DNA of 64,000 nt, from positions 38,539,889 to 38,603,888 of the forward strand of contig CM070559.1 in NCBI GenBank assembly GCA_036346405.1. Reading direction: 5' to 3'. Positions 21,838-32,850 of the stretch are shown here, piece by piece. Numbering within the stretch: position 1 is the first letter of the stretch; every line of letters begins with the position of its first letter. The notes under the pieces were generated by a model. The model did not search any database, was not told the origin of the DNA, and was given only the letters and a program-made list of their open reading frames with translations. This DNA is from Phyllostachys edulis (lineage: Eukaryota; Streptophyta; Magnoliopsida; Poales; Poaceae). Both the position numbers and the translations under genes were made by a program.

Positions 21838-22514
21838 TGTCGTAGCAGAAAAGGCTAAATAGTAGAAAGAGGGGACCCCTGGTATACACGGGGGTATCTG
21901 AAGTGTCCTTGGAGAGGGGACTGGCTGTCAGGAAGTGTGTTGTATATAAATGTCTTAAAAAGACTGTCTTCTTACATGAGGGTAGAAAGCTATTTATAGC
22001 CAACTAACAGGGTACATGAGATTACATATCTACCCCTAGGAAGGTACTGTCCGTGTAGGGACAGCAGGGTCCTTTCCTACCCCTATGTGTATCTTCCGAT
22101 CCACGGTGGGCTCCTGTGGACCTGGCTCACTTAGCCGGCGTGCCTGGTCCACCTGTCTTCTCCCTTCACTCCTGGCAGGCCTGCTTTGGACACCCTTCGA
22201 GCACCCCTCGAGCCTTCTTCGGTCAACCCTTTGGGGGGCCTTCGGGCCGCCCTCGAAGTATCTCCTATACCCTTCGGGCGACCCTTCGGAGGCTTCGGGC
22301 TACCCTCGGGGTACCTCCTGTACCCTTCGGCGAACCTTCAGAGGCTTCAGGCCACCCTCGGGGTACCTCCTGTGACCTTCGGACAACCCTTCGGAGGCTT
22401 CGGACCGCCCTCGGGGTACCTCCTGTACCCTTCGGGCAAACACCCCCCGAGGGCCTCCTGTGGCTTCGGTACTGTTCGCTAGGTTACTGGGGCCGGTGGA
22501 ATGCCCCTATGACA
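21838..22514 (-). repeat. 3' LTR of the Tat element (677 bp)
   Basis: Over the first 120 bp it differs from the other LTR at about six positions, mostly transitions, so insertion is not very recent. It is 115 bp longer because of extra GC-rich tandem units (22238-22448). Confidence 0.93.
22238..22448. repeat. LTR minisatellite, 52-53 bp x 4
   Basis: Units start GGC(C)TTCGGGC at about 22238, 22291, 22343 and 22396 and contain CCCTCGGGGTACCTCCTGTA. The sister LTR has only two units (about 36711-36803). Confidence 0.85.
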
Positions 22515-22872
22515 AGCCCCTCACGGTCGATGTCTTGCTTCGTCATGGCTGAAACGGCGCCTTTACCCTGGAGGGTCCAGGCACACCATCCCCTTCAGCC
22601 TGGTGAAGCGTTTTGTACAGTTTTTTTTTTGTGTTAAGGGGGTTTGCCTCGAATTCATTCTCAGGTGGTGCGCGCTGGGCGGTTAATGGTGCTGGTGTCT
22701 GCTTAGGCCCTATGCGTCGTTTTTGCAATGATGGCGCCCCCTTGGGGGGCATGCGTGGTAGGTGGCTATTGCGTATCATTAGGGTGATGGTATTTGCCAT
22801 GTGTCAAGGTTGTATTGGGTCGTGGCTCTTCGGTTCCCCTCCCCCCATTTTGTCTTTTGGTGTTCTTGGTGG

Positions 22873-22910
22873 CTATAAATAGGTGTCCCCCCTGTCGTTA
22901 TCCTCTCTCG
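22873..22910 (+). promoter_or_regulatory. Core promoter of the antisense gene
   Basis: CTATAAATAG at 22873-22882 is a strong plant TATA box. About 30 bp downstream is a pyrimidine-rich initiator-like stretch (TCCTCTCTCG, from 22900). The first ATG of the gene is at 23036. It lies outside the LTR and points opposite to gag-pol. Confidence 0.65.
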
Positions 22911-23035
22911 TTTTGTCACCATCTTGTCTTTTTTTTCTTGCTTTCTTTGCGGCGCTTCGGCGAGTTGCGAGGGTTTGGTTTGTACTCTTCAGGTATGACG
23001 AAGCGTAGCAAGGATGGAGGGGTGATCCTGCATAT

Positions 23036-25605
23036 ATGAGCGACCTGGGGAGGTCCACTATGACGAGCCTTGTTCTTCAGACGCTCGTGGGTGAGGGCAA
23101 GCTCGAGGATCTTGCGAAGGTCCGCGCTCCTGGGTCGGAGATGGTTCCTACTCCCCGGGCTAACGAGGCAGTTATTTTTGTTGCGTTTCTCGATGCGGGC
23201 CTTCAGGTTCCGTGCGTCAAGCTGGTCTCCGAGGTGCTATGGCTGTATGGAGTGGAGTTGGTGCAATTGATGTCCAACTCCATCGTAAAGCTTGGTGTCT
23301 TCAAGTGGATGCTAAGGTCCGCTAGAGTGGTTGTCGAGGGGGGCGAGGGTCACCTCTTCACCCATCTTTACGACGGGCGTTGTCAGCTGAAGAAGAAGAA
23401 GAGCTCGGGTGAGACACTTAATTTTGGCAGCGTCAACTTCCATCTGAAGCCGCGGTGCCAAATGTATGTTCCTACTATGGCGGCGCGCAATTGCTGGGAT
23501 ACGGACTGGACGCGGAAGTGGTTCAACCATACTAATCCAGCGAAGGATGGTCTTCGATCTCAGGGTGGGTTGATTCAGCTGACCGCTACCCCCGAGATTG
23601 CTCTTAGCTCAAGGGAGGAGGCTCTCCTTCACCTCCTTCTTGATACAACGAGGCGGCTGTCTACGCGGGACCTAGTGGAGGAGTTCAGCGCTTTTGGGAT
23701 TTGGCCTTTGTCCAAGGAGAGGAAGCTGGAACTCGGGGCTTCGGATTCGGGGCTCCCATCTCTGATCGTGGAGGGCCTTAAAGGTATGCTTTTCATTTTC
23801 TCTGGTTTCTTTATTCTGCTTTGACGTTTGCACTAACCCGAATGCGGTTGTTATACCAGTCGCGCCCATCACCGAAGTGGCATGTGCCGCGGAGGTTCTC
23901 TTGGGCCCCTACATAGGCGAAGAGCACGCGAGGCGTCACGTGGTTGTGAGGGAGCCCCGGTTGAACTGTGTGTACGATGCGTCGGTTCATCTACCTAAGC
24001 GAGCCGACCCTGACGTGGGGAAGAAGAAACGTGCCCGTGCGCCCAAGGTCGAGGTCGTGGGACCAATTGCCGCGGCTCCCCTTCACTCCGTCCGGCCTTG
24101 CGATGGTGTCGGTCCTTCGCACAGTCTGGAGGACTTCGAGGAGCGGCCGACCAGGAGGCTGGCCGAAGGCACCCTGAATCGTATTGAGCACTTCGTGTCC
24201 AGTAGCTCATCCTCCAATGATCGCGTCGCTTCACATGCGGAGGGTGTCGAAGCTGGGTCACTGGTCGTACTATGTCGCAGGTGAACAGGGCGATAGGTAC
24301 GATCGATTTGACGGGCCTTGTTGCGACGAAGTCTTCCAACGAGGCTACTCCGTCGCATGTTTATGGAGCGGACCTCGAAGGCCTCGGGGATGTCCCTGCT
24401 AACCCGCACTTGGCTGCTGGTGAGCATTTTTTTGTACTGTTGCTGGCTAGCATTTTAACTTGTTGGTTACTCAGTGCTGAGCGATGGCGGTGGCAACGAC
24501 GATGTCGAGGAGGCTTCTGCTAGCCGTGCTTCGGCGGGTTTCGAGTCGGCGCCTTCAGCCATACCCGCTCCAGCTGCTATGGGTGCAGTGGACCTGGGTC
24601 CGATGTGCCGAAACGATTTCAAAGTGAGCGCAGGTGCCACCATTGTCTGCGAGGCGGTTGCTGATTTTGCCGCCCCGCCGCTTGTGCGGGAGCTTCTTGT
24701 GTAGGCTTCGCTGAAGGATACATTTGCTAGCATCGAGGCAAATGCTGCGAAGGTTAGTTTTGCCTGCTACACCTACTCTTCGTTGCCTATCTATTGCTTG
24801 TATACACCTTGACATTTTGCTACGCGTACAGACCTTGATGTTGTCGCGGACCCTAAATACAAATATCTCCCATGGCTACGCGGAGATTTAGCAGAGGGTC
24901 GATGCGAAGCATACTCGGAACGAGGTCTTGAGCTCCGAACGCGACACTCTTTCTGAGAGGGTAAATACTTTGGAGGCTTAGGTGGCGGTCCTCGAGGCGG
25001 AGCGCACCACACTTCGGGGTGAAGTGGCGGATGGAGCTGCGAAGTGCACTACACTTCGGGGTGAAGTGAAGAATCTGTGGAGCGTCCGGGCCTCCCTCGA
25101 GGAAGAAATCCAGGCAGAGAGGGAGCTATCGACCACCATTGGTCTCTCTGCTTGGGAGACCATGGAGGCTCTAAAGGATGCTGTGACAGAGCTTGGCGCC
25201 GTCCCTCCAGCGAGGTGCCACCGTCCGGCCGAGATGGACATAACTTTGGAGCGCCTCCGGCGCGCCTGCGAAGTGTGCGTGCCCGCGGCTCGTGCCTATG
25301 GTGACCATTGCGCGAAGGCTGCTTGGTTGACGACGCTCACGTCCCTTGACAAGGTGGGGTGTGCTCACCTGAATGCCCTTGGCGCTCGGTCCGTTGCCGT
25401 GGCCACTACTGAGGAGGTTGCTGCTGCGCATCGTCGGACGCAGAAGGTAAGCAAAGTCCTGCAGCAGGACTTCTGGATGGTGCGCGAGCATGACGCTGCC
25501 ATGCAGTCCTTCAAGGTTATTCAGGCCCAGCAGGCAAAGGGGAAGTCTCCGGTGAAGGATAGTGAAGCTAGCAAGCGGGGGTCCACCCACGGAGACATGG
25601 TGTGA
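23036..25605 (+). pseudogene. Antisense extra gene of the Tat element (Transposase_28-like, coiled-coil C-terminus)
   Basis: Exon 1 (23036-23783) encodes a block around WLYGVELVQLMSNSIVKLGVF and WDTDWTRKWFNH that matches the plant 'putative gypsy type transposon' domain (Transposase_28). It also has a basic KKKK run. A GT at 23784 and AG at 23859 bound a short intron in phase. Exon 2 (from 23860) is basic (KKKRARAPK), then serine-rich, and needs a frameshift near 24265. A donor at about 24420 and an acceptor before 24474 lead to exon 3. The last exon (to TGA at 25605) is a long coiled coil rich in A, E and L. In-frame TAGs near 24703 and 24979 show decay. Function is unknown. Related antisense ORFs are known from Grande and RIRE2. 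A nucleic-acid-binding or scaffold role would be inference. Confidence 0.75.
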
Positions 25606-25754
25606 GCCCCCCGCTTGCTGTTTAGAAAGCTAGGGTCTGAACTTTTTTGTAGTTTGCGTGCTCCGCTTTTGTTTGGCGTGTCTCGAAGCAGCTTTTTTTT
25701 TCTCTAGAGGTTGACCCCTTTTGTGTAACGACCTCCCTTTTTAATGGAATATTT

Positions 25755-26294
25755 TTGGCCGCGATTGTCCGTTTTGTCCTACCTTCGATTACTGTTTATA
25801 CTTGGATCTCGTGGTCTACACAGGGAGAACGATGCATGTTTAAGTGCACCGCGCAACGGGGTCCTCGCCTGCCCCTGGGGCGAAGGACCAAGACTACTGT
25901 CCCTACGCGTGCGTCGAAGGACGAACGCATGCTCCTGTCGACTTGGCCTCTGCAGGTCTGTTATCAGAGCGTCATATGCCATGGCGCAAATTGGCAACGT
26001 TGGAAGAAGGCTAACCCGACAGGCTCTATAAAGACATTCTTCCGTTTTCGTGCGTGGAAGGCTACGAGGGCACGCGAGGAGATACAGGTTTTCTGGGAAC
26101 GGAGGGGGGTTGCGTTTGCGCTTGAAGGACCTTCCCCGCCCCCTACTTCGCTTGAGGCTTCAACAAGCTCATTCGATACGCCAGAGGACTTGGCCGTGGA
26201 GAGAAAATATGCGAAGTTGATGGCTACCAAGTCGTCGGACGAGGAACTATTGGAGTGGGCGACGCGCAAGGAAGAGTGGGACTTTGTCCTATAG
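25755..26294 (+). CDS. Second open stretch on the antisense side, unrecognised
   Basis: An open frame of about 180 codons is on the same strand as the antisense gene, 150 bp after its stop. From residue 45 on, the sequence looks protein-like: basic and aromatic (FFRFRAWKATRAREEIQVFW), then a serine/proline linker, then an acidic helix (DEELLEWATRKEEWDF). The first 40 residues may not be coding. I recognise no family. It may be the last exon of the antisense gene or a separate ORF. An AATAAAA signal follows at 26447. Confidence 0.45.
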   Translation: MAAIVRFVLPSITVYTWISWSTQGERCMFKCTAQRGPRLPLGRRTKTTVPTRASKDERMLLSTWPLQVCYQSVICHGANWQRWKKANPTGSIKTFFRFRAWKATRAREEIQVFWERRGVAFALEGPSPPPTSLEASTSSFDTPEDLAVERKYAKLMATKSSDEELLEWATRKEEWDFVL

Positions 26295-26446
26295 GTGTGT
26301 GATGGCCCCACTGCGTCTTGTATGTTGTACCGAATGCTACCGTGTACTGTGGCTGTGATTTGAATTGTGCTAGTTGTTTGCAGTATATTTTTTTCTCGCT
26401 GTTTGGAGCGATCCCTTGTAACGTATGTACCTGCTATGCTGAGTGT

Positions 26447-26453
26447 AATAAAA
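26447..26453 (+). terminator. Poly(A) signal-like AATAAAA
   Basis: The motif is 150 bp after the stop of the second open stretch. It would end an antisense transcript started at the 22873 TATA box. Confidence 0.4.
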
Positions 26454-26668
26454 ATGGCGTGATTGTATGTGGTGAACGTAGTGTCTCCGAGTTCGCTTAT
26501 CCTGATTCCTCGCGTTGAGGCCCCTCTGCGGTGGGTGCTTACCTAAAGGGAAGGGTACAGATGTGCATGCGTTAGGTTGCGCCATGCTGAACCGTTTGAC
26601 TCGTTTCTACTTTTGCGGTAGTGATTATCGTCTTGGAGTGGTTGCTTTGGTGGGTTTTTTTTATGAGG

Positions 26669-26924
26669 GGGAAGCGAAGCCTCGCGCCGTCCCCCATACT
26701 TTTTCAGATAGGGCTCCGGGGAGCCCTAATCTTTCTTGCGAGGGGGAGGCAAAGCCTCGCGCGTCTCCTATACTTTTTTAGATAGGGCTCCGGGGAGCCC
26801 TAATCTTTCTTCTTGAGGGAGGCAAAGCCTCGCCTCTCTATACTTTTTAGATAGGGCTCAGGAGCCCTAATCTTTCTTCTTGAGGGGCGAAGCCTCGCTA
26901 CTTCTCCATACTTTTTTAGATAGA
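26669..26924. repeat. Tandem array A, ~70-74 bp units (left part)
   Basis: Units with AGATAGGGCTC(CGGG)GAGCCCTAATCTTTCTT and GGCAAAGCCTCGC start at about 26706, 26780, 26849 and 26919. The last is cut by the solo LTR and resumes at 30217. GGGCTCCGGGGAGCCC is a palindrome within each unit. Confidence 0.9.
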
Positions 26925-29900
26925 TGTAACATCCCAAATTTTCCCTTTTGGCAAAATAAATTTTAAATTATTTTCCTTGAAATTTCTGGGCTTTTTAAAA
27001 GCTTTTATTTAATTATTTTAAAGCCAAAACAAATTTATTTACAAAAACTATTACCAAGATTAAGTTAGAAATATTTTATTTAAGTCCACAATATCTTTGA
27101 GAATTTCTATAAATTTTCTCATAATTTTTGGATTTTATTTGCTATTTTCTAAAGCCTATTTGAATTTCTGGAATTAAATCAATTGTTAAATTAATTAGAA
27201 ACTCTCAAACAGTCCTTGGGCCAAATCTTACTTAGCTCACTCCTGTTCTCCACGTGCATGTGGCCCACATGGCCCACTCGCCCGCGCGTTCCATCTCCAA
27301 CTCTTTTTAGCCGTTGGATCAAATTTGAGTGGTCCGATGTTGAGTGACTTCCGGATGGTCTGAACGTCTCATTCAACGAGGACCGTCCGATCTAAAATGA
27401 ACGGCCTGATCAAGGTTGTGTTCGCTCGGTCTGAATATCCCAACGAGTGTGGACCGTCCGATCTTAATTGGACGGCCAGATCTTGATGGCACCTTCGCAC
27501 GGTCCGAATTTTATGCACCGTCCGATCTAAATCCAATGGCCATATCACCACTCGTTACTTTCTTATTCTATTTCTTTCGCTAACGGGTGGGGCCACCATC
27601 AACAGTGCATCTTCCCCGTTCCTTTCTTCCTCCTCACGACGCCGCCATTGTTGATCTCAACCGAAGCTCATAACTTCGCCCGTTACTCCCTCATTTCACG
27701 TGCATTTGATGCCATTCAGACCCACGTTCTTGTGCGCACTCAAGGCACCCGTTTCTTCCTCCTTAAACCCTTTTAAACTCTCTTCAACCTTGCCGCTGCG
27801 CCGACAAGTAACGACCACACACGTTTTCGTCGATTCAACCTCGCCAACACCCTATAAAAGGGAGCCCCAGGATCACCATCATCTCCTCATCCCTACGCCT
27901 CAACTCACCTCCCTTCAATCCCTCTCTCGCGCTCGGATTTTGAAGATTTCCACCGGTGACCGGAGGAGCTTTAATCGCCGAATTTGTCGCCGTCAAACCC
28001 TCTCCGGCCTCGTCGTCTACACCTTCGTCATTGCCGCACCTCCGCAAAGCTTGTGCACCCACTCATTCGCCTCGACGACCACCGGAGCACGCAATTCACC
28101 GGAGACCTAAACCCGCCACCGCTAAAGCTCATCGCCGATGACCTTTCCGCCGTGCATTCTCGCAATACCGGTGAGCACCACATTCAGCATATTCCCCTCT
28201 CTCTTTTGCGTGCATCCGCACCCCTCACTGTGGCACATAGCGCTGATGAGGCCAGCACTGGAGCTCCGCCACTCACGAGCCTACGTGGCCAATCCACGTC
28301 GATGCCACCTCAGCGCCACATGCGCATTTTTGTTGAGTCAGTGCCCACGTGGTGCCACATCAGCCGCGAGCCTTTGACCATCCGTGGACCAAGTCTGTAG
28401 ATTTGGGCCCACATGTCAGTGACTGTTTTTTTTTCCTTTAGAAAATTAATTCAGGAAAATGAATAAATTCATAATATAATTTAGGGTTTTAGTTAGATTT
28501 AAACTTCTAGGAGCTCGTATTTCTTCATACGAACTCTGATTTAGGTGATTCAAATTTCTAAATTTATATAAAATCATAAACTAGCTATCTAAACTAAAAC
28601 TATTTCATTTGACATTCATTTGAAGTTTATTTTGAATTTTATTTGAATTTGATTTATTTTCACGTATAGATTTCGACGAGTCCGAAGAACCAGATTTAAT
28701 CAACGACCAGACTTTTTAGCAAGGCAAGTTACATTCTTTGATCATAGTTGAATCCCAGTATTTAAAATTATTTAAATTTTGTTTTTAAATTATGTACTAC
28801 ATGCTTATTTAAATTCAGTTATTTAAATACCTGTTTTAAATTAATAGTTATACCTAAAATCCATTGTATGGCCAATTTTGATATTGAACTAAATATCTTG
28901 TCACCATAGATAAAACCTGGTTGATACATTAGTATGAACTAGGATCATTTGAAAATGTTATGCCAAGTCATGCTTAGACCAAAATGTTTCATTTGGGGAA
29001 TTTAGCCAATAGTTCAATTCTTGTTTAAAAATAAGCCATGGTATTGTTTTACCATGGACTCTTTTGTAAATGATTTCGAAAACAAAAATAAAATCAGAGG
29101 TGGTTTAAACTTGGGCAAAATGGATGTCAGGATGGTGTAAGTTTATGCACATGATTGAATCTTTTCATTGATCAAGTTTAGGGTTTCGGTATGTTGCCCA
29201 AGTTGTTTAAGGACCGGCCTGAGAGCCGCTTTTGCTAAACTCCACCATACTACCACATGTCCTGTGTGGGCAGGACTAGGCTTAATAATTTGTAATACTC
29301 TACTATTATTTGTGGCATGTGTTGTGTGGGTGTTGGTTAGACAGTATTTCCACCTGGCGTAAGAGGGGGCTTCTGGAGGATAGACGGTCCAATGGAAGTG
29401 AAACCTTAGCAGGCATAAATACTTTAGGGTAGAGCCTTGTAACGGCCTTGTGATAATTGCTTAGTTGCACGCCTTCATAAGCGTGTATTGACCGACATCA
29501 AAAGCAAATTATCTCTTGTGGGTAAAGTTGTACAACCTCTGTAAAGTGTAAAACTATTTGAATAGCCGTGTCCACGGTTATGGACATGTTTAGCATTTGC
29601 CACTCAAAGTTAGATTTTGGTTTTGATTTCAAAATGGATTTGACACAAATGGTTTATTAATTTGGAAAGTCGGGTGGTTAGCCATGAGATAGGAGGGTAT
29701 CCTTCTCCACATCTTTGTATGGAGGTTATCCAACTATAAAACTTGAGTTTCATCAAATGAATTTTAGTTATAAAATAACTGCCTTGGAACTTAGTATAAA
29801 TATTTGAAAGAAACATGGCTTTATACAAAATCAACCCTATAAGCCTTCCTTTGTAATCCTTGCATGCATTAAATTATGTTATTTGGGTGTAACTTGCGAG

Positions 29901-30216
29901 TGCGAAAGTTGTGCTCATCCTTGCTTATTGCAAATAATCTCAAAGGAGGAGTACTTTGTGGACGAGGAGGACTTGGACAGCTAGGCTGCGCCCCTAGACG
30001 ATTGCCTGTGGCGTATCATTTGGCCTACTACTATCTTTTGCTTTCCGCTGTAATTTTCTTTAGGCCAAGTGCCCTTTTGTAATAAATACTCTGATATTAT
30101 GAATAAAGTACGTGATGTGGACTTGTTACCATATTTGTAAACTGTGTACACTAGCTGTTATTGGACTAGTGTTGTAAACACAGAGAATCTGGGATTCTTC
30201 TATCTCAGGTTCGACA
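26925..30216 (+). mobile_element. Tekay-like solo LTR, 3292 bp
   Basis: It starts TGTAACATCCC and ends CAGGTTCGACA. Flanking 5-mers ATAGA and ATAGG are a target duplication with one change. The array sequence elsewhere reads ATAGGG at this point, so the left copy mutated. The body shares the TACAACCTCTG / TATTTGAATAG block (29522-29570) and the closing GGACTAGTG...ACAGAG block with the LTRs at 1-1511 and 36878-38291. It has no gag or pol. 27700-28400 is C-rich with compositional open frames. TATAAAAGG near 27853 could be its TATA box. Confidence 0.9.
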
Positions 30217-30310
30217 ATAGGGCTCCGGGGAGCCCTAATGTTTCTTGCGAGGGGGAGGCAAAGCCTCGCGCATCCCCCATACTTTTTTAGATAGGGCTCT
30301 GGGGAGCCCT
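30217..30310. repeat. Tandem array A (right part)
   Basis: This continues array A after the solo LTR, with units at 30217 and about 30290. Together with the left part it makes about five and a half units. Confidence 0.9.
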
Positions 30311-30420
30311 AAATGCTTTGTTGTGTCGGCGAGGAAGACGCCGTCCTCCCCTGGTGCCCTTTGGTCTTGAGACCATGTCGTGCTAGGGTTAGCTTTGCGC
30401 GTCATCTTCGCCGAGGCAGT

Positions 30421-30895
30421 CATGCCTGGGGGTGGTATCGGCTTGCATTGTGGCCGAATGCCATGCGCGGTGTGTTTGTTTATACATTCATGCCTGCAGG
30501 GGGCATCGGTGTGCACCGGGGTCGAAGGCCATGCTCGGTGTCTTAGTTTATACACTCATGCCTGCATGGGGCATCGGTGTGCACCGGGGCCGAAGGCCAT
30601 ACGCGATGTCTTGGTTTATACACTCATGCCAGCACGGGCGGGCAGGGGGGTGGGGGGCATCGTGTGCACCGGGGCCGAAGGACATGCGCGGTGTCTTGGT
30701 TTATACACTCATGCCTACGGGGGGCCATCGGTGTGCACTGGGGCCGAAGGCCATGCGCAGTGTCTTAGTTTATACACTCATGCCTGTGGGGGGGGGCATC
30801 GGTATGCACTGGGGCTGAAGGCCATGCGCAGTGTCTTAGTTTATACACTCATGCCTACAGGGGGCATCGGTGTACACCGGGGCCGAAGGCCATGT
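30421..30895. repeat. Tandem array B, ~68-84 bp x 7
   Basis: Seven units begin CATGCC(T)(G/A) at about 30421, 30489, 30557, 30625, 30709, 30779 and 30849. They share GGCATCGGTGTGCACCGGGG, CCGAAGGCCATGCGC and TTTATACACTCATGCC. The unit at 30625 is longest because of a G-rich expansion. The frame stays open on both strands, which is why long open frames occur here. Confidence 0.92.
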
Positions 30896-31029
30896 GTCTT
30901 TTTTTGGCTTCTTGCTGCTTTTACATTGAACGGGCAAAAAATGCAACAAGTTACAACTATTTTTGTACATTGCCGCTCCGTTTATGAACGGTCGGGCTAT
31001 TTACCGGTCACAGTCGATTTTTATAATTC

Positions 31030-32324
31030 CTAAGGATAGTACTTTCGGAGACTCTTCGTGTTCCATGTGTGGCCCAACTACTGTCCCTCTAGTGTGGTGA
31101 TGTGGAAGGAACCGACCCGAGTACTGCGGCTGATGATGTAGGGTCCCTCCCATTTGCTCTCTAGCTTGCCCACGGTCGTGGGATTTGCAACTCGCTTGAG
31201 AACCATGTTGCCTGGTGACAAGGGGCGAGTCTTGACTCTTCGGTTGTATGCTCGGGCGACTCCCTTGATGTACTTGGACATGGTTGTTATCACCTGCACA
31301 CGGTACTCCTCGAGGAGGTCGAGGGAGGTATGCCTCTCTGCCGGGTCTGCTTCGGATGTTGTTCAGAGAGACTTTGCTGTGAATTCGGCCGAGGTCATAT
31401 CTTCGTCACCGACGAAGAGTTTGAATGGAGAGAAGCTCGTAGCCCTTGTTGGTGATGTGCGGATTGCCCACAGGGCTTTTTGGAGTTCTTCCGGCCAGAG
31501 TCCTTTTGGTAGTCCCACATGGTGCTTCTTCAAACCTTCTAGCAGGTTGCCGTTGGCCCGCTCGACTGCTCCGTTGGCCTTGGGGTGTCCCATGGATGCG
31601 AAGCATACTGTGATGCCTAGGTTCTGGCAGAATGCTCGGAACAACGTCGAGCGAATTGTGTCCCATTGTCTGTAACAATGTCTCGTGGTACTCCGTACCG
31701 ACAAATTATGCTTTTCCACACGAACCGCTACGCCGCTGCTACGGTGATTTTGGCGACTGGCTCGGCTTCGACCCACCTGGAGAAATACTCGATCGCAACG
31801 AACGCGAAGCGGAGGCTACCCCTGGCAGTTGGGTATGGTCCGATCACATCGAGCCCCCATCTCACGAAGGGCCAAACAGGGGGCAGGGGGTAGAGCAAAA
31901 CCGAGGGAGCCTTGGTCTGCCAGCTGGCCCACTAGCACCCTTGGCAGCGCTGCACGAGGTCTTGCGCGTCCCGAGCGTCGTTGGCCAGTAGAAGCCTTGG
32001 AAAAAATGCTTTGCCCACGATGCCCTGGGGCGCTTGGTGCACGCCGCACAGGCCCTCATGGATCTCCTTCAGGAGGGATTGGCCCTCTTCCTGGGACATG
32101 CACCGTAGGTAGAAGGCGCAGACACCTCCCTTGTAGAGTTTTCCGCCGATGACATGGTAGTTTCTAGCCCTGTGCCGAAGGCACTTTGCTTCGTCTTCAT
32201 CTTCTGGTTCTTCCCCTGCGAGCTACTTGATGATGATGCCTCGCTAATTCACCTCGGCCACCAGGAGCACGTTGCGCCAAACATCACAGAATTGGGCGCA
32301 GCCCTTTGCGGCGGCTGACCCTTC
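31030..32324 (-). pseudogene. Tat element integrase
   Basis: The core block includes FRAFCQNLGITVCFASMGHP, then KANGAVERANGNLLEGLKKH and LWPEELQKALWAIRTSPTRA, as in gypsy integrases (second Asp region and the catalytic Glu in ERANG). A C-terminal SH3-like part follows (RPLSPGNMVLKRV, GKLESKWEGPYIIS). An in-frame TAG at 31078 interrupts the tail. The reading then continues as LGHTWNTKSLRKYYP to the final stop at 31030. The N-terminal zinc-binding part (31800-32324) is only patchily readable. Confidence 0.85.
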
Positions 32325-32850
32325 TTATTGTCGAAGGTCGCGGTCGATTACCTCATGGAAGACATCGGGTGGAGGGCGCTGGCCGGAGCTAGCCATCTTG
32401 GTCAGTTTGTCTGCTGCTTCATTGTCGCTCCGGGGTATAGCTTGGACAGTGAGGCCAAGGAAGTATGTTGATGCTGCGCGCACCGCGGCAAGGTAGCTTG
32501 CCATTTCCAAGTCTCTTGTGGTGAACGATCTATCGAAGTGGCCTACCACGAGGCGGGAGTCGCTTTTGAAGAGTACCCTCTTTGCTCCTAGTGCTTTTGC
32601 CTTGCGGAGGCCCAATAGCAGCGCCTCATACTCCAAGGCATTGTTTATGGTTGGAAAGTCGAGGCGTGTTGAGTGGGAATAGTGTGTCCATCCGAGACGA
32701 CCAAAATGGCTGCCGCTCTGGTTCCGGCACAATACCAAGATCCATCGATGTACATCGTCCATGGGGTCTCGACTTGAGCCAGTGGGTGGTCTTCGTTGTG
32801 TGGTGTCCATTTAGCTACGAAGTTGGCCAGGGCTTGTGATTTGATGGCTG
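32325..32850 (-). pseudogene. Second (additional) RNase H domain
   Basis: The block INNALEYEALLLGLRKAKAL, then GAKRVLFKSDSRLVVGHF and SDNEAADKLTKMAS, is an RNase H fold with the expected acidic residues (E in EYEAL, D in KSDS, D in AADK). It lies between the RT-linked RNase H and integrase. Such an extra RNase H is characteristic of the Tat lineage. The N-terminal part is frameshifted (32700-32850). Confidence 0.8.

Noticed and set aside
22085..22637. Plus-strand frames of 96-173 codons
   Set aside because: They run through the LTR minisatellite. The repeated peptide simply mirrors the 52-bp unit.
30421..30895. Regularly spaced repeats that could suggest a CRISPR array
   Set aside because: Units are head-to-tail tandem copies without unique spacers, in a plant retrotransposon.
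30380..31033. A 217-codon plus-strand frame with repeated Cys/His-rich peptide
   Set aside because: It is the translation of tandem array B, and the apparent cysteine motifs are a by-product of the repeat. It also overlaps the end of integrase on the other strand.
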